A stretch of DNA of 64,000 nt from Imbricaverruca yamaguchii (GCA_034440575.1 JAOTOL010001198.1:301735-365734); one strand, 5' to 3'. Counted from the stretch's first letter, positions 35,421 through 48,698 are shown. A program made the numbers and translations. The notes: generated by a model from the sequence alone, not told the origin.

Positions 35421-36407
35421 TTTTCGGCACAGAGAGTACGTCGCTATCTTGTATTTACTGTAACGGCCGCGGTTCATTCGCCAACCCACCCAAGTTGTAT
35501 TTCGCCGCACGTATCGACTCGAGAGCCGCGTTGACGGTAGCTGTTCTGTCCCATGCGCGCGTGTGAACTGCTTCCCAGGCCGATTTGTAATCTGGATTCC
35601 TCAGGGCGTGATTTACTTTCTGTTCCTTGTCAACGGTGAGGCTGGTATTGTTTTTCCCAACCACATAAGTTCGTACAAGAACGAAGTTGTGCAATAGTGT
35701 CTCGTATCGAACTTTTAAAAAGGCGGCATTTTCGATAAGCCAATCAAGCCGTTTCCAAAGAAGTTATGCATCACTAGCGTGTTCCGCGCCCCTACCTATT
35801 GTGTGTACGACTTATTGACTCTACTGACTTCGTTTATTATTGGAGCTGATACGTCGTTGACTGATGCCAATAAGTGAATCGGCGAATAAGCTAGTTCTTC
35901 TTCGGAACGAAATTGTATGCCCCAGAGGCTATACGTATGGGAGTATTCAAACTTTAACTTACTTGACCTGACCATGCGGTGTGGCCTGACTTGACTTTGG
36001 GATTTTAGGATGGGAAGTGAATAATGCACACGACGTGCTTCAATGGTTCTATTGAAATGACCCGAGACGCAAACACAAAACACAATCACATAAACAATCA
36101 AATATATATATATAAATATATATGTAGAGATATGTATATACAAATATATGTGCACTTATGTTTCTGATCATGCTGCAGGATATAGATAATGTGACTAGGT
36201 TGTCCTAGTATGATCTGCAAGGACTTTAGCATGGCAAGAAATTAAGAAATATGCTGTGATATGAGCTCTAGGCTATATGGACTTGCAAAGGACATTTTCT
36301 CTTTGTCTCTCGCATACATAACTTGGAAGGTAACTTTCCAACCTGATTTTGACCCTACTTGGCCGACCCTATACTAACACCTTCTGCTCTGCTTCGTCTG
36401 AATACAT
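35421..36407. other. eag intron 1 sequence, no gene seen
   Basis: A short TA-rich tract lies at 36100-36150. No coding motif recognised. Confidence 0.5.
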
Positions 36408-36410
36408 TAA

Positions 36411-37173
36411 AGGACTGTTCACACCTAGCGTAATCTCGACGCAAAAAAAGTCAGCGCAATGACGGACTAGGCGTAATCCCGGCGCACTGGGCGTAATTTT
36501 GACGCGTTGGCAGACCAGTGCAGCGACATCGCCTGGACGTGAGTACGCCAGCTGTTTGGCAAACATATCAGCTGTTTGGCAACGTATCAGCAACGCCAAA
36601 CATATCAGTTATTTGGCAACAGAATCAGCTGTTTGACAACAGAATCAGCTGTTTAGATCGAGTTAAAATGTGGCAGACTGAGTTTTGCCATTGCACGTGG
36701 TCATACCTAAGTTAAAGGTGTCTTCAAAAATGTATTATCAGTGTTCTACTTACATATAACCCTTGGTTGTATCTTGGTTATATCATACCCATTTCCAGTA
36801 TCGAAAACTTTTCAACGCAAAGTAGGTAAATACCTACCTGCCATCCCTTCCCCTCACCTGTTCTTGGTCTGCTTGCATCTTCCGAGAGAGACATGCTGCA
36901 ATCTACAACTTGAAAAAACCGCACCCGATGTGGCCCCAATCCGCAGAAGATCAGCAATATGGCGACTTTGCGTCAAGGACGCTGGTGCGCCGAGCGGAAA
37001 AGTTGAGAAAACCCAACTTTGTCCGCTCGGAAATCGCTAGCGTTTTGTAGGACTCGGCGGACAGCTGACGTAATGCCGGCGCAATGGCAGAATCGGCAGA
37101 CTCATTGGGCCCCATGCTAGCTTTGCGCCGATTCCGCCAGTGCGTCGAGATTACGCTAGGTGTGAACAGTCCT
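36411..37173. mobile_element. MITE with perfect 33-bp terminal inverted repeats, PIF/Harbinger-like
   Basis: The left end begins aggactgttcacacctagcg and its first 33 bases are an exact inverted copy of 37141-37173. TAA flanks both ends (36408-36410 and 37174-37176), fitting the 3-bp TWA target duplication of PIF/Harbinger elements. The subterminal regions are rich in cggcgca/gcgtaat words on both sides. No transposase ORF is present in 763 bp, so it is a non-autonomous element. Superfamily assignment is inferred from target size and end sequence. Confidence 0.9.
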
Positions 37174-37784
37174 TAAGACGTGTAATTTCTTCAGAAACGA
37201 TGCCGAGGGAAAACAGTCTCCGCTCCCGTTTAACCACCCCCAGAAATTGAAGTCGAGCTCCATGTATTGACCAAATGTGACCTCCGGTGGCATAATTGGA
37301 GAACAAACTGCAAATGTCAGCTATGTAGCTGCTCCCATGACCAGGGCTTTCTATCCAGCTTACGTAGTTCGGAAGTGTGCTAAAGTGCACATGCTTTCAC
37401 CCCACACAGCTCTACTTCGGCAGACATTTTCCTTGTGTTGCACTAAGCAAATCGTTACACTTCATGCACTTTAGCAGCACTTAATGCACGCGCTGCTGTA
37501 CCATGCAGCTGTAGTCGACGAACGATTTACGAGTTCAAAGCGAACGTCTTTGCACGTGACCGGGCGCCTCGCGTGTTATATACGAGGCGTCCGATGCACG
37601 CCGCGCAGTCCAAACGGAGGCACGCGCCCCCCGGAACCGCCTCATTTTTCGCCGTCGCTTTTCATCAGCAGTCTGCAGCGTCGATCGTCCCCCTCCCCCA
37701 CCCCACCTCACCCCGGCCTCGACAGGGAGACTGGGCGCACATCGCGACCGCGTCGATGCGAAGCCCGTGCGGCTGGCAGTGTTC
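37174..37784. other. eag intron 1 sequence, no gene seen
   Basis: From about 37540 the sequence is GC-rich and leads into the 60-bp satellite. Confidence 0.5.
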
Positions 37785-40612
37785 GAAGCAGAGGTGATAT
37801 GGCCGCACCGCTGAAGCCCGGTCTGCATGCGGCTGAGCTTGTCCGGAGCAGAGGTGACATGGTCTCGCCGCTGAAGCCCGGTCTGCATGCGGCTGACCTT
37901 GTCCGGAGCAGAGGTGACATGGCCTCGCCGCTGAAGCCCGGTCTGCATGCTGCTGGCTGTGTCCGGAGCAGAGGTGACATGGCCTCGCCGCTGAAGCCCG
38001 GTCTGCATGCGACTGGCTGTGTCCGGAGCAGAGGTGACATGGCCTCGCCGCTGAAGCCCGGTCTGCATGCGGCTGACCTTGTCCGGAGCGACATGGCCTC
38101 GCCGCTGAAGCCCGGTCTGCATGCGGCTGGCTGTGTCCGGAGCAGAGGTGATATAGCCGCACCGCTGAAGCCCGGTCTGCATGCGACTGGCCTGTGTCCG
38201 GAGCAGAGGTGACATGGCCTCGCCGCTGAAGCCCGGTCTGCATGCGGCTGACCTTGTCCGGAGCGACATGGCCCCACCGCTGAAGCCCGGTCTGCATGCG
38301 ACTGGCTGTGTCCGGAGCAGAGGTGACATGGCCTCGCCGCTGAAGCCCGGTCTGCATGCGACTGGCCTTGTCCGGAGCGACATGGCCTCGCCGCTGAAGC
38401 CCGGTCTGCATGCGGCTGGCTGTGTCCGGAGCAGAGGTGACATGGTCTCGCCGCTGAAGCCCGGTCTGCATGCGACTGGCTGTGTCCGGAGCAGAGGTGA
38501 CATAGACCTCGACGCTGAAGCCCGGTCTGCATGCGACTGGCCTTGTCCGGAGCGACATGGCCTCGCCCCTGAAGCCCGGTCTGCATGCGGCTGGCTGTGT
38601 CCGGAGCAGAGGTGACATGGTCTCGCCGCTGAAGCCCGGTCTGCATGCGACTGGCTGTGTCCGGAGCAGAGGTGACATGGCCTCGCCGCTGAAGCCCGGT
38701 CTGCATGCGACTGGCCTTGTCCGGAGCGACATGGCCTCGCCGCTGAAGCCCGGTCTGCATGCGGCTGGCTGTGTCCGGAGCAGAGGTGATATAGCCCCAC
38801 CGCTGAAGCCCGGTCTGCATGCGACTGGCTGTGTCCGGAGCAGAGGTGATATAGCCGCACCGCTGAAGCCCGGTCTGCATGCGGCTGGCTGTGTCCGGAG
38901 CAGAGGTGATATAGCCGCACCGCTGAAGCCCGGTCTGCATGCGGCTGACCTTGTCCGGAGCAGGTGACATGGCCGCACCGCTGAAGCCCGGTCTGCATGC
39001 GGCTGGCTGTGTCCGGAGCAGAGGTGATATAGCCGCACCGCTGAAGCCCGGTCTGCATGCGACTGGCTGTGTCCGGAGCAGAGGTGACATGGCCTCGCCG
39101 CTGAAGCCCGGTCTGCATGCGGCTGGCTGTGTCCGGAGCAGAGGTGATATAGCCGCACCGCTGAAGCCCGGTCTGCATGCGGCTGACCTTGTCCGGAGCG
39201 ACATGGCCGCACCGCTGAAGCCCGGTCTGCATGCGGCTGGCTGTGTCCGGAGCAGAGGTGATATAGCCGCACCGCTGAAGCCCGGTCTGCATGCTGCTGG
39301 CTGTGTCCGGAGCAGAGGTGATATAGCCCCACCGCTGAAGCCCGGTCTGCATGCGACTGGCTGTGTCCGGAGCAGAGGTGATATAGCCGCACCGCTGAAG
39401 CCCGGTCTGCATGCTGCTGGCTGTGTTCGAAGCAGAGGTGATATAGCCCCACCGCTGAAGCCCGGTCTGCATGCGACTGGCTGTGTCCGGAGCAGAGGTG
39501 ATATAGCCGCACCGCTGAAGCCCGGTCTGCATGCTGCTGGCTGTGTCCGGAGCAGAGGTGATATAGTCCCACCGCTGAAGCCCGGTCTGCATGCTGCTGG
39601 CTGTGTCCGGAGCAGAGGTGATATAGCCCCACCGCTGAAGCCCGGTCTGCATGCGGCTGGCTGTGTCCGGAGCAGAGGTGACATGGCCTCGCCGCTGAAG
39701 CCCGGTCTGCATGCGACTGGCTGTGTCCGGAGCAGAGGTGACATGGCCTCGCCGCTGAAGCCCGGTCTGCATGCGGCTGGCTGTGTCCGGAGCAGAGGTG
39801 ATATAGCCGCACCGCTGAAGCCCGGTCTGCATGCGACTGGCTGTGTCCGGAGCAGAGGTGATATAGCCGCACCGCTGAAGCCCGGTCTGCATGCGACTGG
39901 CTGTGTCCGGAGCAGAGGTGACATGGTCTCGCCGCTGAAGCCCGGTCTGCATGCGGCTGGCTGTGTCCGGAGCAGAGGTGACATGGCCTCGCCGCTGAAG
40001 CCCGGTCTGCATGCGGCTGGCTGTGTCCGGAGCAGAGGTGATATAGCCGCACCGCTGAAGCCCGGTCTGCATGCTGACTGGCTGTGTCCGGAGCAGAGGT
40101 GACATGGCCTCGCCGCTGAAGCCCGGTCTGCATGCGACTGGCTGTGTCCGGAGCAGAGGTGACATGGCCTCGCCGCTGAAGCCCGGTCTGCATGCGGCTG
40201 GCTGTGTCCGGAGCAGAGGTGATATAGCCGCACCGCTGAAGCCCGGTCTGCATGCGGCTGGCTGTGTCCGGAGCAGAGGTGACATGGCCTCGCCGCTGAA
40301 GCCCGGTCTGCATGCGACTGGCTGTGTCCGGAGCAGAGGTGACATGGCCTCGCCGCTGAAGCCCGGTCTGCATGCGACTGGCTGTGTCCGGAGCAGAGGT
40401 GACATGGCCTCGCCGCTGAAGCCCGGTCTGCATGCGGCTGGCTGTGTCCGGAGCAGAGGTGATATAGCCGCACCGCTGAAGCCCGGTCTGCATGCGACTG
40501 GCTGTGTCCGGAGCAGAGGTGACATGGCCTCGCCGCTGAAGCCCGGTCTGCATGCGACTGACCTTGTCCGGAGCGACATGGCCCCACCGCTGAAGCCCGG
40601 CCGGCATCGATT
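37785..40612. repeat. 60-bp satellite array, about 47 copies
   Basis: The unit runs ctgaagcccggtctgcatgc, then ggctggctgtgtccggagca, then gaggtgacatggcctcgccg. The main variants are gacatggcctcg versus gatatagccgca or gatatagcccca, gcggctgg versus gcgactgg or gctgctgg, and a 54-bp form lacking agaggt. The short form travels with an upstream ctgaccttg or ggccttg variant, so variants are linked within units. Homogeneity is high. All three minus-strand frames and one plus-strand frame stay open for long stretches because 60 and 54 are multiples of 3; this is not evidence of coding. Confidence 0.97.
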
Positions 40613-43381
40613 GACGTGAGGTGGCCGCCACGCCGGCGTGCCGCGCCGACACATGTGGAGCAGGTTCAGATGATAAACTTCACTCGTCTGCTCATGTGCA
40701 GCCCAGTAGGCAATGGTCCCGGGAAGTGTCTAATATTGGGTCGCCAGGACGGCAGACCGGAACTATAGCAGTCCGTTAGCGGCGAATTGAGCGATACGCG
40801 CGATTTTGTGGGACGTCTGCGGAGACCGAGTCGGCTCAGCTGAAAATAATTCAAGCCGTGTCATAGTACGTCCATCACCACGAAAATAACCGCGAGTTTG
40901 ATGTGGCTATCAGCACAGAAATACGGAAACAACTTCGCAAAAACTTCGATGTTCACTGGATGAAAACCGCGGAGCCTCATTTCGAGTGACAGGAACTCCC
41001 GAAGTTGCTGATTAATCTCAATAAACGCCGCAATGCCACGCCATTCGACTCGGCGTGGAATTCTGCACCGAGGAGAAAAAGCAACGATTCGCGACTAACT
41101 GTGCAGCACATTTTTTGTGGGATATAATGAGATTGGAGGCGATTCTGCCTCACTTCAAATATGATGCTCCACGCTACTCTTAGCTGACCCTAACATAGGA
41201 GGGGGGGGGGGATGCAATTCTCCCCTACAATTTTCGAAGTCCAGCGCTTGAGAGCAGCGACCGATTTTCATGGAGCTTACGACAGCCTATTCATTTAACG
41301 GTTGTAAACATTCCCAGCCAGTATCAAGTGTGCACCTTGTCAGATCGTGGAGTCATGACGTCATTCTTGAGTTCATATCTGAAAATCGACGAAACCGTCG
41401 ATTTACAATTTAATGTTCATGTTTTAGCAACACTTTCGGTCTGCTGCGAAATAATTCGCACCTCGTTTGTGTGTGCCTAACGAGCATAATATTGACGAAC
41501 ATAACATACGAAGATGATGGTCATTGTAGCCAAATCACCCTAGTACGTGTTCTTACGATAAAAACCATCTTCAGAAGATGAAATCATTTTTTTCCGTGAT
41601 ATGCACATTAGACTATGAAAAAGCAGCCAACGATAATGCGTGTTCTCTTGTAAACATCAATATAGCTAGGTCATGTCAGGGCAGTCAGATCAAGGTGATC
41701 GACGGGCGCTTGAGACGGGTGGTCGCCCCCCCCCGGGTGGGCCCGGCCTGCCCTGCCCTGCCCCGCCCACACATCGGTACTAAGGTACGCCTGGACTCTG
41801 CAGGACTCGCTATGTCGGTAGAGATATAGAGTGAGGCTGAGACTGTTCACCTGCCTGTCAAAATGAAGCCATTGTATTAATAACTGTATCACGCTGCGCT
41901 ATTAACGTCTCAAGCATCATGGCCGCTGTTTGACTAATAGCTCAATATAGAAGTGCTGGCTTTGGAGGTGCGTGTCAAGAGATGCTAGACTAGAGCTATG
42001 AAATTGGAAGCTGCGAGTTGGTGAATTAATTATCCCGGGGTTCTCAAAATCACAAACGTGGAGGTCCTATCGACTATCACGAGCCTACAATAACGAACCT
42101 TTTTTACAATCATTTATCAAGTTATTATGCATGGGAGCCCAGCTAACCGTAGAAAACAACGGATATACATTCAAATGATTTCCGTGAACCCCTGAAACAT
42201 GCCATGGATTTCCTTTCAGCAGAATGCCGTTTAATAGGCGGCTGAAATTCTAGCGACAAACATATGGACAGGAAACAACATTCGGGTAAATAAAATAGAC
42301 AACACGGAAATGAAACGAAGTCGTATATAACGTGTCGTCATATACGCTGACTACAAGACCCTCATTCTAGATGACAAAGATCATTAAATAATGCACAGCT
42401 TGGATCTTAAGCTATAAAGCGTAAGCTATAAGAGCCTGAGGTATGCAGCTTAAGAAATTTGTCAGGGTCGGAAATACACACGATGAAGATAATTAACACG
42501 TCTCTGGACGCACTGAGGATAACTAAGCGAGACGCGTTATATAATATTGAGACGGTGACGAATATAAATCTCCTGACATCTACTTTAGCGCAACGGAGCG
42601 GTTCGTTACGGACAATATATCACCGGCAATAAAAATGATAAAACACGCAACCAACTGCTGGTATCAACGACACCTCACAATTAAGGATGGCATAGCAATT
42701 TCAAGAGCGCTTTTGACGTCTCAGCTGGTATACTTAGCCCAACGACCAAAATACACAACGTGAATAAAATGAAGAAAACAAGCGATCTCGGACGTCAAGG
42801 ACTACCCAAATGTGCACTATCTGCTGGCGAATTGGGAATGGCGACTTGACAGCTGTCGATTTTGGACGAAATTACAAAGCTCTCCGGCTGACATGGATCA
42901 CGAGGATATACATAAGTTAGGAAGGCCCACGTGGCCAGCTCTTGCAAGACGCATTGGCTATTTCAAATATAAGATGAATCACTAGGGAATTACGAATTTT
43001 AGAATTGCATTCGGACGTACTAGGTAATTACAAAACACTCTTACTGGTAACATCGTCGAAGCAGTTAAGGCTCGTGTCCAGAGTATTTGTCACGATGGCA
43101 AACTGGATACGAACAATAGAACGATTCTTTCAAAGCGCTTGCACATAAGTTTTGATATTCGGGTGGTTGAGGATGTTATTTGCCCTAAGGCAAGTTCATG
43201 ATATTGGAGCAATTGGAAGTCAAATACCCAGAATTAAGAATAAGCTTCTTAGCATTTCAATGCCTGGACAATGTGATAACGGCAACTTGGAAAACATGAT
43301 CCGAGCTAATCCCACTGCTATCTTAACTGCAGTGGTCAATACTGAGCGTTTTATAACAATTGGAGAAAAGACGATTGTCAT
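40613..43381. other. eag intron 1 sequence, no gene seen
   Basis: A run of about 10 G occurs near 41200 and a run of 9 C near 41727. Otherwise unique-looking, becoming AT-richer to the right. Confidence 0.5.
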
Positions 43382-43383
43382 CA

Positions 43384-43457
<74 letters not shown>

Positions 43458-43523
43458 TGTGTGTGTATATATATGTGTGTGTATATATACACACATATGT
43501 ATGTATATATGTATATATATCTA

Positions 43524-43575
<52 letters not shown>
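43382..43575. repeat. (CA)n-(TG)n-(TA)n microsatellite cluster
   Basis: About 70 bases of CA, then gtgtgtgtgt, mixed tatatgtgtg, then about 60 bases of TA. The CA and TG blocks face each other and can fold back. Confidence 0.98.
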
Positions 43576-43578
<3 letters not shown>

Positions 43579-44449
43579 GCATGTATGCTGAAGCAGGGGC
43601 CGGTGATATTGTGAAATATCATGACGCGAAAAATATTGACTATGAGAATGAATGCATTAGAACAATTTGGGACAAATGGGAGACGGTTATACCAGGAAAT
43701 GGTGACGCAAAACTGAGTGAATGATTGGCCCTAACGTTGTTCCACGTCACATGCTCCACGAAAGGGGTGTGTGTGTGTGTGGTGGGGTAAATTTGGTCAT
43801 TCTGTCACCGTGTGGTGATGTCGGCTGGGGTGCTGAAGCTGACAAACATGTCGGTAAATTTGTCCGCACAAATTCACGCAATTCCGGCTCACAATCTATT
43901 CTCACTTGGCCACAATCTTCCGGAGGCCACACCGGAGCATGCAGTCCAAAATCGCTCGACACACGTCAGCACGGTGCCAGTTCCGACCGCAGTCCCATTG
44001 AGCCACACCGAACCTCCTCACTCAGCCTCTCCAGGCAAATTGGTTTCGTCATGTCACGCATGCGCAATTGACCGTAGCGGAGGGCAGCTATTTACAGAGC
44101 TCAACAATAGATGGCAGCACGTATCGTCCGACAGGTCAGTTATAGCCGGGCAGGCTCCGCTCGCACACGTTTCTCAACAAAACATGCACCGCGTAGAAGT
44201 GGTAATCGCCTGAAAACGAGCCCAAGAAAGGTACCAATATGGGCCGGAAGAGTCAACATATGGAGTGGGAAGGCGAATTCTACGTGCACCAACATCATGC
44301 CGAAATTGTTATAATTGCGATGCTGGTGGCGACGCCATGATGTGGATGTTAAGATCGTTACGAGTGATGCTACGGTGTGAATGTTGTGATGCTATGACTC
44401 CCGCTGACGCGAGCGTTTCCGGCCGTGCTGCCATAACCGGTGCTTATGC
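43576..44449. other. eag intron 1 sequence, no gene seen
   Basis: The block tgtggtgatgtcggctg at 43811 resembles tttggtgatatcggctg at 4220, hinting at a dispersed repeat. No gene recognised. Confidence 0.45.
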
Positions 44450-44745
44450 CACAACACATTGCAACACGTCTTGTTACATCAGCACGTGTCACAGCACGTC
44501 TTCACGCATCATAACCCACCACTCCACGCGTCGCAACACATTTACGTACGTCACAGGATGTCACCACATGTCACGGAATACTACCAGACGTGCAACACAT
44601 CACTGCACGTCACAACACATTAGCACACGTCACAACACATCACCACATGTCACGGCACAGTGCCACACCCCGCGGCACATCGCTGCGTATCAAGGCACAT
44701 TACCGCATGCTATGCACATCACTACACGCGGCAAGACATAATCAG
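44450..44745. repeat. Degenerate 15-22 bp tandem repeat (cacgtcacaacacat-like)
   Basis: Irregular repeats of cacgtcacaacacat / ccacatgtcacggcaca are variable in length and sequence. Confidence 0.8.
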
Positions 44746-45197
44746 GCTCGAAGCCATTCAGGGGCGGGTGCAATTGAGAAAACACAGCTGGGCAGCTGGG
44801 CTGTTGTTGCCACTCACGTGATAACTGAGGCGGTGCTGTCCCGTCGGCGCCTCCATTACCAAAATGAGCCGCGGAAGAAGGCGGCCTGTCTGCATAGCTT
44901 ACTCAAACAGGAGGAAATGGTCCGCCCTTTGTGCGTTATTTGAGGTTCCAGAGATATTCCTGGACTACGAGCGTATGTTGGACTCGTATGTTGATGCGTG
45001 TTTCCTTCGTGTAAGCTATACAATTTATCTTACTGTCGGAGTGGCGACAATCATTGCTTGTCCTCATCACAAATAGTGGCGGGAGTATTCCCCCAGCCCT
45101 CGGGCTTCCTTTCGGATCAGCGGGGTTGGGCCGAGAGACTCACACTGGGCTGCCGGTCAGCAGAACTGTAGTGGAGTTCTGCTGCTATTTTGCTCTG

Positions 45198-45570
45198 AGG
45201 ATCTGATGTTTCGGTGCATTGGTGTTCTGTGGCTTTGTTGTTTCGGTGTTCTTGTGATTTGGTGTTCAGGTGGCTTAGTGTTCTGGTGATTGGTGTTCTT
45301 GTGATTTGGTGTTCTGGTGATTTGTTGTTCTGGTGATTTGGTGTTCTGGTGATTTGGTGTTCTGGTGATTTGTTGTTCTGGTGATTTGGTGTTCTAGTGA
45401 TTTCGTGTTCTGGTGATTTGGCGTTCTGGTGATTTGTTGTTCTGGTGATTTGGTGTTTTGTTGCTTTGGTGTTTTCTTGCTTTGGTGTTCTGGTGGCTTA
45501 ATACTTTGGTGCTTTTGTGTTCTGGTGCTTTGGTGTTGTGGTGTTTTGGTGTATTTATTCTTTCGTGTTC
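45198..45570. repeat. 16-bp minisatellite (tggtgatttggtgttc)
   Basis: About twenty copies with ttg/tgg variants, G/T-rich on the plus strand; degenerate at both ends. Confidence 0.9.
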
Positions 45571-45599
45571 TGGTGCTCTGATGCTGTGGTGTGCTGATG

Positions 45600-45700
45600 G
45601 CCTGGCTCGGTGGTGCTGCAATGCTACAGTTCTGTGGTGCTGTAATGCTACGGTTCTGTGGTGCTGTAATGCTACGGTTCTGTGGTGCCGTGGCGCTTTG
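45600..45700. repeat. 24-bp tandem repeat, about three copies
   Basis: The unit reads ctgtggtgctgtaatgctac plus ggtt; directly follows the 16-bp array. Confidence 0.88.
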
Positions 45701-45865
45701 GTGCTCTGGCTCTCGGGCACATTCCCTGGTACTTCATTTCATCTAACGTCTCTGTTTTGACGCGGTATGGCGGATCTAGTCAGCAGTATGTGAGGAAAAA
45801 ACACACTGAATCCCCAAACTACAAGTTTACAAAGAGATGCGCAAAAACGTCTGTCGGCCAGGATC

Positions 45866-45990
45866 AGAGGGCAGATGCAAGACTGGCACGGAAGAGTCGT
45901 CAACCCTGCTGCAGTAACCGACGGGACAAAGGGCAGGTGCAAGAGTGGCACGAGTGTCGGGGACCCCGCTGTAGCAGCAGACGGGACTGA
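45866..45990. repeat. Roughly 60-bp duplication, two copies
   Basis: The segments starting gggcagatgcaagactggca and gggcaggtgcaagagtggca are diverged copies ending in gacgggac. Confidence 0.8.
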
Positions 45991-46264
45991 GGTGCAGCAT
46001 TTCTGGTTTATCACATACATCGCCGTAGTTATCGTGCGGTTTTCAGTATTTCATCCAAATCGTGCCACATACATTGCACGCCGCAATGATGTGCCTGAGT
46101 CTATGCTGGTAAAGGAAAGCAAAATTGCCGCCTTCCTCCAACTTTCCAAATATCTTACGATCGAATACGCGCGTCATTTGGCGATCTTACTGATGGATCC
46201 CTAGTGCGTTTCGTGAGTCCGAAAATTGTAAGAGCGGCTGACGACCTCTGCGTTACAATCGGCA

Positions 46265-46968
46265 GAAGTTGGGAGGTTTGTTACACGACATTGGGAGGTT
46301 ATTGCGACAGACAGAGGTTTGTGTTGGTCCAAGTTGGGAGGTCTGTCGCACTCCGCGTTGGTCGAAGTCGAGAACTTTGTCAGGCTTCCCGTTCTTCCCA
46401 GTTGGGAGGCTTGTCACGCTTCGCGTTAGTCTGTGTTGGGAGGTTTGTCACGCTTCGCGTTAGTCTGTGTTGGGAGGCTTGTCACGCTTCGCGTTAGTCT
46501 GTGTTGGGAGGCTTGTCACGCTTCGCGTTAGTCTGTGTTGGGAGGTTTGTCACGCTCCGCGTTAGTCTGTGTTGGGAGGTTTGTCACGCTTCGCGTTAGT
46601 CTGTGTTGGGAGGCTTGTCACGCTTCGCGTTAGTCTGTGTTGGGAGGTTTGTCACGCTTCGCGTTAGTCTGTGTTGGGAGGCTTGTCACGCTTCGCGTTA
46701 GTCTGTGTTGGGAGGTTTGTCACGCTCCGCGTTAGTCTGTGTTGGGAGGTTTGTCACGCTTCGCGTTAGTCTGTGTTGGGAGGTTTGTCACGCTCCGCGT
46801 TAGTCTGTGTTGGGAGGCTCGTCACGCTTCGCGTTAATCTGTGTTGGGAGGCTTGTCACGCTCCGCGTTAGTCTGTGTTGGGAGGTTTGTCACGCTCCGC
46901 GTTAGTCTGTGTTGGGAGGTTTGTCACGCTCCGCGTTAGTCTGTGTTGGGAGGATTGTCACGATCCGT
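46265..46968. repeat. 34-bp minisatellite, about 17 regular plus degenerate leading copies
   Basis: The unit is gtctgtgttgggaggtttgt plus cacgcttcgcgtta. Two alternating positions (ggctt/ggttt and gcttc/gctcc) vary among copies. The leading units (46265-46405) are diverged and the later ones almost identical. Confidence 0.95.
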
Positions 46969-48512
46969 GTTATCCAAGTTGGATGCTTTCAGTCATTTCA
47001 CTGCTTGAAATCGAGAAAATGCGTGTCTAAGTTGTCATTTACGAAACAAAGGAACAAGACAGGTCCTTCAAATTATGGCTGTTGGGACCACACATGTGAA
47101 ACACTGAAGCAGTTAGCGAAATTAAAAGGATGTCCTAATAATTATCTGGCTGAAGTAAGGACAGGCCAAGGAACTTTATCGCAATGGGACATCCGTCTGG
47201 TGGGCCGGGCCGCATTCGCCGGGGAAGTGGGGGGGGGGCGCCACTAATTCAGTAAAATCAATGGAGCGAACATATACATCACTAGGAGCCCCACAATTCC
47301 AGCCAAGTTACAATGGCTGAACAGAGAGGAAGAGGATTCCTGCTGTCGGCCGATCCTGTGAGAACGCATTTCTGGGAGTCATACCCTTAGTATGTTTCAG
47401 AATGTTAGTATATTATGTGATATAATTTACCCTTCATACCCTCTGGATACCAGGGCATATTTTAGGACCTGTTTTAACGTGGATACGACGGAAATAATAT
47501 GTGTCGGCGGTGAAGAATTTGGTGGGGATTTGCTAGTGCACCCGTAACACTATGCATTTTTGTGGATGATTTGGGCAACTTTCGTTCATAATTCCGATTC
47601 CAGAATAAGCTCCGCCGCGTCCTCTACTGGGATCAAATGGCGAGGATATGACAGTAACTTCAGCTTCAAATACCGCAAGAAAGATCACGCTTGACAAATT
47701 TATAGCATTGATACCGAACAGACCGTACCGTACAACAAACAATAATTCCTGCCAATACTTCCTGCCAATACTTTCCATTGAATCACTGAAAGTGCTGAAG
47801 AAATGATCGGAAAAAATCGTCAGCATATGTTCTAGCCGTACTTACATAACATAACCGTCGGAATACAGTGAATAACTCTGAACACTTACTATTTAGGAAG
47901 CATATTGTTTAGGGAGGGTGAGCAATTATAGTGAGTCCACCAAAAGATGGAACGCCACGCTTGCTCGCGCAAAGAAGGGGGCGCAGCGCCCCAGTACCCT
48001 ACACGTTCTGTAGTTCCTGCTTTAGAGATCATTTTGTGTATTCCAGGCATGGTGGATGTGACATCGATGGCAGTATGTGGAGGGCTGTACGTGTCATGCT
48101 GCAGAACGTGCCGGCGCTTGTAAAGTGTTCCGGCAACAATCATTGAGGATAGAGAGTGCTGCGCATAGGTCATTGTGCTATTTGTCCGACAGAAGGTTTC
48201 TGTTCTCACATTGTACAGGTTTTTTCCAAGACACTCATGCTGGTCCATAACCTGCCGACGCGCAGCTGGAGCGAAGGCATGTCTTTGTCTTCACTCCATG
48301 GTGGCGTTTGGCAGTTGAATGCGCTTAGCTGTGACACTGTGAATTCTGTTGGCGTTACTAGCTTGCCACCTGTCCACTGATTCCCCAGGGCCACATTTTC
48401 TTTCTACTAATTGGTGGTGGTCTATCTGCAAAATAAAAATAAAAAAACGCACGGGACGTAACTTGTATTGCTATAATTACATTCTATTGTATTTCTTGTT
48501 TTGATCCCGAGG

Positions 48513-48698
48513 TACCCTTGTGTTGGTTGCCCTGATCTATGAGCAGCTCACCAAGGGAAGCCCCACATTGAAAGACACAATGAAGGTGCTTACAGCCAAA
48601 GGTGGTAGGCTGCTGCTGCATCTGATATGGGGACAATTAAAAAAGCACAAAACTACTGGAAAATGTTGCTGGAAGTTGTGTGCATTCTCCTCGTAATG
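48513..48698 (+). other. Short unbroken frame with protein-like composition, possible gene fragment
   Basis: The plus-strand frame reads GTLVLVALIYEQLTKG, then SPTLKDTMKVLTAKGG, RLLLHLIWGQLKKHK and on to a stop near 48697. It has no Met at its start. The preceding ttgtatttcttgttttg tract gives a weak acceptor look. It could be a retroposed or relic exon. There is a vague likeness to the N-terminal helical part of NSUN5-type RNA methyltransferases, too weak to name it. Confidence 0.2.

Noticed and set aside
37535..40654. Minus-strand open frames of about 960-1040 codons, including MQTGLQRRGHVTSAPDTASR-type repeats
   Set aside because: Three minus-strand frames are open over the same 60-bp satellite and each encodes a 20-residue repeat. 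The unit length is a multiple of 3 and lacks stops, so openness carries no information. There are no flanking splice or start signals.
46265..46968. Regular repeats considered as a CRISPR array
   Set aside because: The 34-bp units abut one another with no unique spacers, and the window is animal nuclear DNA. The same holds for all other arrays here.
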